A DNA stretch of 64,000 nucleotides from PALSA-911 sp963743035 (lineage in GTDB: Bacteria; Pseudomonadota; Alphaproteobacteria; Acetobacterales; Acetobacteraceae): the NCBI GenBank assembly GCA_963743035.1, contig CAVUOB010000004.1:372001-436000 (forward strand). The letters are read 5' to 3'. A program made the translations under genes and the position numbers. Shown piece by piece: positions 17,100 through 24,703 of the stretch. The notes under the pieces are model-generated. The model ran no database searches, was not told the origin of the DNA, and saw nothing but the letters and a program-made list of their open reading frames with translations. Positions within the stretch are counted from its first letter, which is position 1. Each line of letters opens with the position of its first letter.

Positions 17100-18119
17100 A
17101 TGAACCATATGGACGCCCGCCTTCCCCAGGATTTCCCCGCCAGCCGGCCAGCCTCCGGACCCGGCAAGGTGGGGCTGTCGATCGTCGTGCCGGTGTATCG
17201 CGGCGCCGCCTCCGTCGGGCGGCTGGTGGCGGCGTTGTCGGCGCTGCAGCCGGCCGGCGGCATCGAGGTCGTGCTGGTCAATGACGGCAGCCCGGACAAT
17301 TCCGGCGATGTCTGCCGCGAGCTGGTGCTGAGCGCTTCCATTCCGCTGGTGTATATCGAGCACGCCCGCAACTACGGCGAGCACAACGCGGTCATGACCG
17401 GCCTGCGCCATGCGCGCGGGGACTACGTGATCACCATGGACGACGATCTGCAGAACCCGCCCGAGGAGGTGGTGAAGCTGTACGACCACGCCCGGCTTGG
17501 CGGCTGGGACGTGGTCTACACCCGCTATGCCGAGAAGAAGCATTCGAGCTGGCGCAATTTGGGGAGCCGCTTCGCCAACAAGGTGGCGGACTGGCTGCTC
17601 GACAAGCCGAAGGGGCTGTACCTGTCGTCGTTCCGCTGCATGTCGGCAATGGTGGTGGGAGCGGTGACCCAGTATCGCGGGCCCTATCCCTATGTGGACG
17701 GGCTGATCATGCAGGTGACCCAGCGCATCGACAGCATCGAGGTGCAGCATTTGCCGCGCGCGGAGGGGCGGTCCAACTACAATCTGCGCCGGCTGGTGCG
17801 GCTCTGGCTCAATCTGGCGACCAGCTTCTCGCTGGCGCCGCTGCGGGTGGCCACTTTCGCCGGCGCGGGCATGGCCGCACTCGGCACCATCGGCGCGGTG
17901 GCGACCATCGCGGAGGCGCTGATCTCGCGCGCGACGCCGTCCGGCTGGGCGTCGACGATGACGGTGCTGCTGCTGGTCGGCGGCGTGCAGTCGATGATCC
18001 TGGGCGTGCTCGGCGAATATGTCGGGCGCACCTTCCTGTCTGCCAACGGCAAGCCGCAGGGGACGGTACGGCTGATCGAACGCAACCCGGCGGCGTCGAT
18101 GACGCAGGACCGGTCTTGA
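17100..18119 (+). CDS. family 2 glycosyltransferase, ArnC/DPM-like
   Basis: A 339-residue membrane glycosyltransferase that would move a sugar from a nucleotide donor to a polyprenyl phosphate. The GT-A core has LSIVVPVYRGAASVG, VLVNDGSPDNS and the DPM/ArnC signature ITMDDDLQNPPEEV. SSFRCMSAM and YPYVDGLIMQ also match ArnC-type enzymes. Two C-terminal membrane segments follow (about residues 245-272 and 283-305), ending in LGEYVGRTFLSANGKP. It sits between a methyltransferase and a small four-helix membrane protein in the same direction, resembling the ArnC-ArnE/F arrangement for flipping and modifying a lipid-linked sugar (inference). Confidence 0.88.
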   Translation: MNHMDARLPQDFPASRPASGPGKVGLSIVVPVYRGAASVGRLVAALSALQPAGGIEVVLVNDGSPDNSGDVCRELVLSASIPLVYIEHARNYGEHNAVMTGLRHARGDYVITMDDDLQNPPEEVVKLYDHARLGGWDVVYTRYAEKKHSSWRNLGSRFANKVADWLLDKPKGLYLSSFRCMSAMVVGAVTQYRGPYPYVDGLIMQVTQRIDSIEVQHLPRAEGRSNYNLRRLVRLWLNLATSFSLAPLRVATFAGAGMAALGTIGAVATIAEALISRATPSGWASTMTVLLLVGGVQSMILGVLGEYVGRTFLSANGKPQGTVRLIERNPAASMTQDRS

Positions 18120-18448
18120 CCGCCTATTGGGCCGTGCTGGTTGGCGCGATCGTCACCAGCATGGTCGGGCAGACGCTGCTCAAGGCCGGGGCCGGGGCCG
18201 CGGATTTCATCGCGCAATTGCTGGACTGGCACACGATGCTGGGCCTGGTGCTGTACGGCGGCGCGGCGATGCTCTACATCGTCGCGCTCCGGCGCATTCC
18301 GATGTCGGTTGCCCTGCCCTGCACCGCCATCTCCTATGTCGCGGCGGCGCTGATCGGGCATTATGCCTTCGCCGAGCCGCTCGGCACGATGCAGATTGGC
18401 GCGATCGGGCTGATCTCGGTGGGCGTGATCCTGCTGGCGTTTGCCTAA
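18116..18448 (+). CDS. small four-helix transporter, SMR/ArnE-like
   Basis: A 110-residue, almost entirely hydrophobic protein with four predicted membrane helices, e.g. YWAVLVGAIVTSMVGQTLLKAG and LGLVLYGGAAMLYIVALRRI. This is the size and pattern of the small multidrug resistance/EamA-half family, which includes the undecaprenyl-linked sugar flippase subunits ArnE and ArnF. The start is a TTG that overlaps the glycosyltransferase stop (TTGA), indicating translational coupling. Context points to flipping the product of the neighbouring glycosyltransferase rather than drug efflux; that is inference. There is no obvious second partner subunit next to it. Confidence 0.8.
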   Translation: MTAYWAVLVGAIVTSMVGQTLLKAGAGAADFIAQLLDWHTMLGLVLYGGAAMLYIVALRRIPMSVALPCTAISYVAAALIGHYAFAEPLGTMQIGAIGLISVGVILLAFA

Positions 18449-18450
18449 AG

Positions 18451-19179
18451 CTACCGGCCGCGGCCGAAGGCGGCGAATTTCTGGTCGGCGGGCACGAAGG
18501 CCTGGAAATGCTCGCCGCCCTGGATGATATCGACATAGCCGGACCGTGGGAAAGCGGCGAAGGCGGTGTTGTAGACCGGCAGCGACGACACGAAGGACGG
18601 GTGCTCCCAGACCGCCATGACACGGCGCTGATACTCCGCGCCCAGTTCCGGCGTCTGCGAATGATACATCGCGGTCGCCAGCGGCCAATTGGTAGTACGG
18701 CCATAGAGTTCGTTCAGGAACCGGGCCGCGTAATAGGCGTTGATGCGCGGATCGAATGCCTGTTCCAGCGTGGCGAAGGCATTCGGGTGGTGCATCAGGT
18801 TGACCTGCATGCAGCCGACATCGATGGACACCACGCCGCGCGCCTGCAGCGCCTGCACAGCCGCGATCGCCTGGGCCTTGGAATCAAAGAAATATCCCTC
18901 CCCCTCGGCATTGATGGTCCAGGGCCAGGGAGTGCGCTTGCCGGTCTGCTTGTCCAGCCGCCCGCTCTCCACCACGGCGATCGCCTCCAGCAGCCTGGCG
19001 GGCAGCCGGCCGCCGGCCTCGGCGGCGACGATGGCGGGGCGGCAGAGCTGGTTGGCGGGAATATTGGCCTGGGCACCGCCCTGCTTCTGCGGCGGGCCGC
19101 CGGCGCGAGCCGATAGCGGCGCGAACGCCGCGGACGCCAGGACAAGCAGACCGAGGAACCTGGGCAGTGCTGAACGCAT
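18451..19179 (-). CDS. exported lytic transglycosylase-like protein
   Basis: A 242-residue exported protein with a signal peptide (MRSALPRFLGLLVLASAAF..LSARA). The mature part is an SLT-type fold: LLEAIAVVESGR carries the catalytic Glu, SIDVGCMQVNLMHHP corresponds to the GLMQ-containing motif, and ATAMYHS to the AYNAG-like segment. It would cleave peptidoglycan glycan strands in the periplasm. The ATG at 19179 follows AAGGAA; the longer open frame upstream lacks a signal-peptide-compatible N-terminus. It ends 2 bases from the stop of the convergent SMR-like gene and starts 16 bases downstream of the P1 peptidase stop in the same direction. Confidence 0.85.
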   Translation of the reverse strand: MRSALPRFLGLLVLASAAFAPLSARAGGPPQKQGGAQANIPANQLCRPAIVAAEAGGRLPARLLEAIAVVESGRLDKQTGKRTPWPWTINAEGEGYFFDSKAQAIAAVQALQARGVVSIDVGCMQVNLMHHPNAFATLEQAFDPRINAYYAARFLNELYGRTTNWPLATAMYHSQTPELGAEYQRRVMAVWEHPSFVSSLPVYNTAFAAFPRSGYVDIIQGGEHFQAFVPADQKFAAFGRGR

Positions 19180-19195
19180 TGTCTCTAATTCCTTT

Positions 19196-20203
19196 TCAGT
19201 CTTGCTTCTGGCGGCCGAACCTCTCCTGCCATGCCATCTGTCCGCCGGCAACGGGGAGGGACGTGGCCTCGTATACCCCACGGGCTATGGCACGCGCCAT
19301 TACCAATGTTGCGAAATGACCGAGTTCGGTAACTTCCATAATGGGATCGTCGAGCTTTCGGTCCCCGGTGGCGGCGGCGAAGATCGTGTCGCCGTCGAGC
19401 GGGGCGTGCGCGGGCAGAATGGCGCGCGCCAGCCCGTCATGCGCCATGATCGCCAGGCGCTTGGCCTGCGGGCGGGTCAGCGCGGCATCGGTGACCACCA
19501 GGCCGATGGTGGTGGCGGTGCCGGACGTGCCGGCAGCCGGGCCGCCTTTCAGCCGCGGCGCGGTGTCGAACGCCGCCGGCCAGCCCAGGCCGCCGAATTC
19601 CCGGCCGATCTCATAGGGCGCCGCCCAGAACCAGGCGCCATCGCCGATGGTCGGCGCGCCAATGGCGTTGACCACGGCAAGGGCTGCCACGGTGTGGCCG
19701 GAAGCGGTGCGCGCGCTGGCCGAGCCGAGGCCGCCCTTGACCGTGGCGGTGGTCGCGCCGGTGCCGGCGCCCACGCTGCCGAGCGCGAAATTCCCGGCCC
19801 GCGCGGCGGTCGCGGCGGCGTAGCCGAGGTCGCGATAGGGCGAGAACCGGCCCCAATCCTTGTTACCGCCGTTCAGCAGGTCGAAAATGATCGCCTGCGG
19901 GGCGATCGGAATGCGCATGCCGCGGATCGTGTAGCCGCGGTCCGCCTCGCGCAGCGCCGCCTGCACGCCGCCGGCGGCATCGAGGCCGAAGGCGGACCCG
20001 CCGGACAGCACGATGGCGTCCACGCCCTCGATGCTCATTTCCGCTTCAAGCGTGTGGGTGTCCCGCCCGCCCGGCGCGCCGCCATGCACGGCGATGGAGG
20101 CGATCGCCGGACGGTCGAACAGAATGGCGGTGACGCCGGAACCGAGCGCGAGATCGGTTGCGTGCCCGACGGTGACACCGGGCACGTCCGTCAACAGGTT
20201 CAA
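19196..20203 (-). CDS. P1-family (S58/DmpA-like) peptidase
   Basis: A 335-residue Ntn-type hydrolase of the P1/S58 family (DmpA aminopeptidase, NylC). It starts with NLLTDVPGVTVGHATD, a strong family signature, and contains VLSGGSAFGLDAAGGV, NALGS-type glycine-rich segments (SVGAGTGATTATVKGGLGS) and TSGTATTIGLVVTDAALT. The last stretch corresponds, as I recall, to the autoproteolysis region, so the mature nucleophile would be a Thr there. The enzymes self-cleave into alpha and beta chains and act on short peptides or amide oligomers. It is transcribed leftward before the transglycosylase, which suggests a cell-wall peptide substrate, but this is only context. Confidence 0.85.
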   Translation of the reverse strand: MNLLTDVPGVTVGHATDLALGSGVTAILFDRPAIASIAVHGGAPGGRDTHTLEAEMSIEGVDAIVLSGGSAFGLDAAGGVQAALREADRGYTIRGMRIPIAPQAIIFDLLNGGNKDWGRFSPYRDLGYAAATAARAGNFALGSVGAGTGATTATVKGGLGSASARTASGHTVAALAVVNAIGAPTIGDGAWFWAAPYEIGREFGGLGWPAAFDTAPRLKGGPAAGTSGTATTIGLVVTDAALTRPQAKRLAIMAHDGLARAILPAHAPLDGDTIFAAATGDRKLDDPIMEVTELGHFATLVMARAIARGVYEATSLPVAGGQMAWQERFGRQKQD

Positions 20204-20216
20204 CGGCTTGCGTCCC

Positions 20217-20441
20217 TTAGTTGAAGAAGAAATGCAGCAACACGGACATCGCCGCCACGATGATCACCGCCGCCAGGACCTGGCTGAGGCGCGGCAGCGC
20301 GGATCGCGGCCGGTTACGCCCGCCGGAGGTTCGCCAGCCGACATCGGAGTTGCCGTTGCCGGTATTGGATGCCGCCGGGTTGGAGACGGTGAGCCCGATA
20401 TCGCCGCCGAGCCCAAACGGCTTTTGCGCACGCTCCCTCAT
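20217..20441 (-). CDS. small tail-anchored membrane protein
   Basis: A 74-residue protein of unknown function. The first 50 residues are polar with many Gly/Ser/Asn/Arg; residues about 53-72 form a single hydrophobic helix (VLAAVIIVAAMSVLLHFFF) followed only by Asn, i.e. a C-terminal anchor. The ATG at 20441 is preceded by AAGGTGA at proper spacing. It lies 13 bases upstream of the P1 peptidase start in the same direction, so they may be co-transcribed. I do not recognise the family. Confidence 0.6.
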   Translation of the reverse strand: MRERAQKPFGLGGDIGLTVSNPAASNTGNGNSDVGWRTSGGRNRPRSALPRLSQVLAAVIIVAAMSVLLHFFFN

Positions 20442-20557
20442 GACATCACCTTTTTCTGGCTGTCGTGCCGGCAGCATGGGCCATATCGGCGGTAAAACGC
20501 AAACCTTCCTGCAAGGTTTCCGGCTCAAGTATTTGCGTTTGTGGGAAGGGCTGCCCC

Positions 20558-20600
20558 CCCCTCACCCCTCCCTCTCCCCGAAGGCGGGGAGAGGGGGAAG
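20558..20600. repeat. REP-like palindrome (C-rich/G-rich hairpin)
   Basis: A hairpin with arms CCCTCTCCCCG (20570-20580) and CGGGGAGAGGG (20585-20595) around the loop AAGG, flanked by CCCCTCACCCCTCC. The same element, with the phrase CTCACCCCTCCCTCTCCCC, recurs at 32669-32705, 46525-46570, 46689-46733 and 46868-46893. It lies just downstream of the binding-protein gene at 20624 (leftward), where it may protect or terminate the transcript. Confidence 0.75.
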
Positions 20601-20623
20601 GACGGTGGGGATGGGGGGTGGTT

Positions 20624-22240
20624 CTAACGGTCCATCCAGATGTCCTCGTAGCGCCAGCCGTTGTAGATGCTGTTCACCATGACCGTGACGTTCTTCACAT
20701 AGGGCTGCCAGCAGAAGCCGACCATGGAATGGAAGATGATGGGCCGGGCGACGTCCTCGGCCAGTTTGCGCTCGATGTCCCAGACGATGGCTTTGCGCTT
20801 CGCCGGGTCCGGCTCCATGGATTGCCGGTCGAATTCCTTCTCCAGCGCCGGGTTGCAGTAGTTGGTGTAGTTGCGCAGCGAGCCGCAGGCGTAGTTTTCG
20901 TAGAAATGCTGGTCGGGATCGTCGACCGAGCTGCCGGTCTGGTTCACGCCGATGCTGTAATCCTTGCGGAACACACGGTTGTAGAACAGCGTGGTGTCCA
21001 CGACGTCCAGCTCGCCGTCGATATAGATCTCCTTCATCTGGTCGACCATCAGCAAAGCGGGATCGCGGAAGGTCGGGATATCGCGGGTAAAGACCTTGAC
21101 CTGCAAATGCCTGTCCGGCCCGTAGCCGAGCCTGCGCATGATGGCGCGGGCTTCCTCGCGGTTCTTCCCGACGTCCGGGCCATAGCTGAACATCGCCTCG
21201 CGCACCGCGTCCGGCATGCCCCAGATGCCGGCGGGCGGCGGCAGCATGGAGCCGCCGATCTGGTCCTGCCCCTCGCTCAGGATGCTGACGAAGGATTTGC
21301 GGTCGATGCTGAGCGCCAGCGCGCGGCGCAGGTCCAGATTGTCGAAGGGCGGCGCGTCGCGGTTGATGATCAGGTTGGTGCTGACATTGCTCGGGCGCAT
21401 GGCGCATTGCGCCGCCGGCGCCTGGGAGCGGATGTCCTTCAGGCCGGAAACGGTGACGTCGGTCGGGTAGGTCATGTCGAACTTGCCGGCGATGAAGGCC
21501 AGCAGCCGCGTGCTGCGGCTGGGGACGATGCGGTATTCGATGCCATCCAGATACGGCAGGCCCGGCTTCCAGTAATCGGGATTGCGGGCCAGGCGCATCA
21601 TTTCGTTGCGGCGGAACTCGACGAACCGGAACGGGCCGGTGCCGATCGGCTGGGTGCGCATGGCGTCGAACGAGACATGGCAGGGATAGACCGGCGACCA
21701 GCCGGCCGCCAGCAGCGCGATGAAGGCGGGCTGGGGGCGTTTGAGGTGAAAGGTCACTTCCTGCGGGCCGTTCACGGTGATGGCGCCGAGATTGCTGAAC
21801 CAGGCCTGGCGCGGACTTTTGCGAATCTTCCCCGGCTCCAGGCCGGAGACGGCATCCCAGGTGCATTTCACGTCCGCGGAGGTGAACGGCTTGCCGTCAT
21901 GCCATTTCACGCCCTGGCGCAAGGTGAAGGTGAGCGCGGTGTGGTCCTCGTTCCAACGCCAGGCGATGGCGAGTTCCGGCACGATGCTGGACAGGCTGTT
22001 CTGCGCCACGTGCTGGTCGTACATGACCAGATTGTTGAACAGCGGCATGAACGGAATGACGACGGAGGCGGTGGCCTCCTCCTGGATCGACGGGCTGGGC
22101 GGGCTGTCGATGTGCTCGACCGTCAGCACGCCGCCGTGCCTGGGGACGGCGGGCTGAGCCCGGGCGGTCGCGGGCGCGAGAAGGCTGGGGGCGAGAACAC
22201 AGGCGGCCAGCAGCCATAGCGCGGCGATACCTGCACGCAT
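20624..22240 (-). CDS. ABC transporter substrate-binding protein, family 5
   Basis: A 538-residue periplasmic solute-binding protein with a Sec signal peptide (MRAGIAALWLLAACVL..ATARA). Family motifs are KWHDGKPFTSADVKCTWD and the C-terminal NSIYNGWRYEDIWMDR. It is the paralogue of the protein at 1561-3156, sharing LGYGPDRHL, IDGELDV, DPDQHFYENYACGS and the order of all conserved segments. The Shine-Dalgarno is GGGAGGACGACC. There are no transporter membrane genes nearby. Together with those at 1561 and 41072 it makes three orphan family-5 binding proteins in this window; a peptide or small organic ligand is expected. Confidence 0.88.
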   Translation of the reverse strand: MRAGIAALWLLAACVLAPSLLAPATARAQPAVPRHGGVLTVEHIDSPPSPSIQEEATASVVIPFMPLFNNLVMYDQHVAQNSLSSIVPELAIAWRWNEDHTALTFTLRQGVKWHDGKPFTSADVKCTWDAVSGLEPGKIRKSPRQAWFSNLGAITVNGPQEVTFHLKRPQPAFIALLAAGWSPVYPCHVSFDAMRTQPIGTGPFRFVEFRRNEMMRLARNPDYWKPGLPYLDGIEYRIVPSRSTRLLAFIAGKFDMTYPTDVTVSGLKDIRSQAPAAQCAMRPSNVSTNLIINRDAPPFDNLDLRRALALSIDRKSFVSILSEGQDQIGGSMLPPPAGIWGMPDAVREAMFSYGPDVGKNREEARAIMRRLGYGPDRHLQVKVFTRDIPTFRDPALLMVDQMKEIYIDGELDVVDTTLFYNRVFRKDYSIGVNQTGSSVDDPDQHFYENYACGSLRNYTNYCNPALEKEFDRQSMEPDPAKRKAIVWDIERKLAEDVARPIIFHSMVGFCWQPYVKNVTVMVNSIYNGWRYEDIWMDR

Positions 22241-22390
22241 GGTCGTCCTCCCTGGCGGTTCTTGGCCGATGGATATCCGGCTGTCCGTTTGGGGGAAGGC
22301 TGAGCCGGACCGGGCGGCGAATGCAACCCAATTCAGCTCAGCCGGGCGACATCCCCTGTGATCTCCCTTGCCGTAAAAAGGGCGCGCCGG

Positions 22391-22687
22391 TCACCGCCAG
22401 TGGGCGGGAACCCAGACCTGCTGGCCGTGCCGGATGGCCCAATGCCCGGGAACCCATTCGTGCCAGCCGGGACGCCGGGCCACGTAATGGCCGGGAACCC
22501 AGGCATAGCCGCCGCCGGTCCAGCGCCAGTGGCCGCCCTGCCAGACATAGGAGGGCGCCGGCGGGGGCGGCATCGGCTCGTAGCGCGGCGGCGGAACCGG
22601 CGGGTAATACTGGGCACTCGCCGGCGTGGCGAGGACCGAGCCCGCCAATCCCACGATGACCGCGATACCGGCGACGATTTGCCTCAT
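22391..22687 (-). CDS. YXWGXW-repeat-like exported small protein
   Basis: A 98-residue exported protein. A signal peptide (MRQIVAGIAVIVGLAGSVLATPASA) is followed by a Tyr/Pro-rich linker (YYPPVPPPRYEPMPPPP) and then repeated Trp-His units: WQGGHWRWTGGGY, WVPGHYVARRPG, WVPGHWAIRHGQ, WVPAHW. This is the pattern of the small YXWGXW/BcpO-type repeat family found in proteobacterial envelopes; the function is not known. The ATG at 22687 follows GAAGGAGC. It is monocistronic by spacing. Confidence 0.78.
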   Translation of the reverse strand: MRQIVAGIAVIVGLAGSVLATPASAQYYPPVPPPRYEPMPPPPAPSYVWQGGHWRWTGGGYAWVPGHYVARRPGWHEWVPGHWAIRHGQQVWVPAHWR

Positions 22688-22783
22688 CCAAAGCTCCTTC
22701 GATCCAATGCCTGCGGACAGAGTGATGGCCGAACATGGCGGCAATGAGGAAGCGACGGATGGCATGGCAGGTGCCGGCGTCCG

Positions 22784-24628
22784 TCAGGGCTGCGGCAGCT
22801 TTTCCAGATCTTCCTTGCCGCCGGGGAATTTGTCCCCCGGAGCCTTGGCCGCCCGCTTCTTTTCCTGGGGTGGGAGCGCCTGATCGGCTTCGAACAGCTG
22901 AGCGAGTTCCTCCGCCGCCTGCTGCTGGCTCTGGATCAGCTGGTCCTCGTCGTGGAAGATCGGGTGCGTCGCGATAAGATTGCGTTCGTCGTGCTCCGTG
23001 AACAGCGCGATCGCGCGGCTCGCCCTTGCGTCGGACACGCCCAGTTGCCGCAGCGCGAGCTCGGACAGCTTCAGGCTGGAATAGAAGGTATCGCGCACGA
23101 TGCCCGCGATCGTGCGGTCCATCAGCAGGTGCACGTGGCGGCGATTGCGCGCGCGCGACAGGATCGTCAGGTTGGGGAAGTTCCGCCGCGCCGTGTCCAC
23201 AACGCGCAGCGCGTGCTCCATGTCGTCGATGGCCACGATCAGCAGCTTCGCCTGCTCCGCGCCGGCGGCGCGCAGCAGGTCCGGGCGCGCGGGATCGCCG
23301 AAATAGACCTGGTTGCCGAACCGGCGCACCACCTCGACCTGCTCGGAGTTGCGTTCCAGCGCGGTGAACTCAATACCCTGCATGCGCAGCACGCGGCCGA
23401 TGATCTGGCCGACACGGCCGAAGCCGCACAGGATCACCGGGGCATCGGCATCGACGATGGTATCGTACGCGACGGCCGGCTTGCGGGCCAGGCGCGGGAT
23501 CAGGAAGCGCTCGGAAGCGGCGAACAGCAGCGGCGTCGCCACCATCGACAGGGCGATGACCAGCGTGGCGCCCTGCGACTGGCTGCGGGTCATCGCGCCG
23601 GTGGCGATGGCGGTGGCGAACAGCACGAAGCTGAACTCGCTGCCCTGCGGCAGCGCCAGCGCGAAGCGCGTCGCGGTGGCGTTGTCCTGGCCGGCGATCC
23701 GCCCGAGCACCCAGGCCACCGCGACCTTGCCGGCGAGCAGGCCGATGACGGCCAGGCCGATCGTCGCGGGTTCGGCCAGCAGCAGGCCGAGATCGGCGGA
23801 CATGCCGACGGAGATGAAGAAGAAGCCCAGCAGCAGGCCCTCGAACGGTTCGATGTCGGCCTGCAACTCGTGGCGGAACTCCGATCCCGACAGCAGCACG
23901 CCGGCCATGAAGGCGCCGAGGGAGGCCGACAGCCCGGCCGCTTCCGCCAGCGTGGCGGCGCCTGCGACGGTGAGCAGCGCCAGGATGGTGAACATCTCCG
24001 GCGAGCGGGCGCCGCCAATGGCGCGGAAGGCCGGCCCCAGCAGGAACCGCCCGCCGATCAGGATGGCCGCGATGGCGCCAGCACCCCAGGCCACGTCCAG
24101 CCAGGGCACCCGGTGGGGGATGGTGCCGCTGTCCAGCAGCGGCACCAGCGCCACCAGCGGAATGAAGGCCAGATCCTGGAACAGCAGCACCGCGAAGCTG
24201 TCGCGTCCGGCCCGGCTGGCGAGCAGGTCCCGCTCGCCCAGCATCGGCAGCACGATGGCGGTGGAGGACAGCGCCAGGCCGATGCCCAGGACCCCGGCTG
24301 CCTGCGCATCGGTGCCGACGGCATAGGCGAGCCCGCCCAGTACCAGCGCCGTCAGCACCACCTGCGCCGAGCCGAGGCCGAACACGGCCCGGCGCATCAC
24401 CCATAGCCGCGCGGGGCGCAGTTCCAGGCCGATCAGGAACAGCAGCATGACGACGCCGAGCTCGGACACCTCGGCGATCTCGTCGACACCGGTGATCAGG
24501 CGCAGGCCCGCCGGCCCGATGACAATGCCGGCCAGCAGGTAGCCGAGCACGCTGCCGAAGCCGCCGCGCCGGCTCAGCGGCACGGCGATGGCGGCGGCGG
24601 CCAGGAGAACGACGAGGGTTTGCAGCAT
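22784..24628 (-). CDS. CPA2 monovalent cation:proton antiporter with RCK domain (KefB/KefC type)
   Basis: A 614-residue inner-membrane antiporter. About 12-13 hydrophobic segments fill residues 1-385, with GLELRPARLWVMRR and SSTAIVLPMLGERDLL typical of the Na+/H+ exchanger domain of KefB/KefC. A cytoplasmic TrkA-N (RCK) domain begins near residue 395: VILCGFGRVGQIIGRVLR is its Rossmann nucleotide site, then YFGDPARPDLLRAAG. The C-terminal 60 residues are charged and polar. It exchanges K+ or Na+ for protons, gated by a nucleotide or glutathione-type ligand. It stands alone between a small exported protein and PEP carboxylase. Confidence 0.9.
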   Translation of the reverse strand: MLQTLVVLLAAAAIAVPLSRRGGFGSVLGYLLAGIVIGPAGLRLITGVDEIAEVSELGVVMLLFLIGLELRPARLWVMRRAVFGLGSAQVVLTALVLGGLAYAVGTDAQAAGVLGIGLALSSTAIVLPMLGERDLLASRAGRDSFAVLLFQDLAFIPLVALVPLLDSGTIPHRVPWLDVAWGAGAIAAILIGGRFLLGPAFRAIGGARSPEMFTILALLTVAGAATLAEAAGLSASLGAFMAGVLLSGSEFRHELQADIEPFEGLLLGFFFISVGMSADLGLLLAEPATIGLAVIGLLAGKVAVAWVLGRIAGQDNATATRFALALPQGSEFSFVLFATAIATGAMTRSQSQGATLVIALSMVATPLLFAASERFLIPRLARKPAVAYDTIVDADAPVILCGFGRVGQIIGRVLRMQGIEFTALERNSEQVEVVRRFGNQVYFGDPARPDLLRAAGAEQAKLLIVAIDDMEHALRVVDTARRNFPNLTILSRARNRRHVHLLMDRTIAGIVRDTFYSSLKLSELALRQLGVSDARASRAIALFTEHDERNLIATHPIFHDEDQLIQSQQQAAEELAQLFEADQALPPQEKKRAAKAPGDKFPGGKEDLEKLPQP

Positions 24629-24703
24629 GATTCCGCCGGTAGCACGGCCCCGCGGCGAATTGGAGGAAAATCTGGTTCAGTTTCCGGCCGGCATCGGCCG
24701 GAG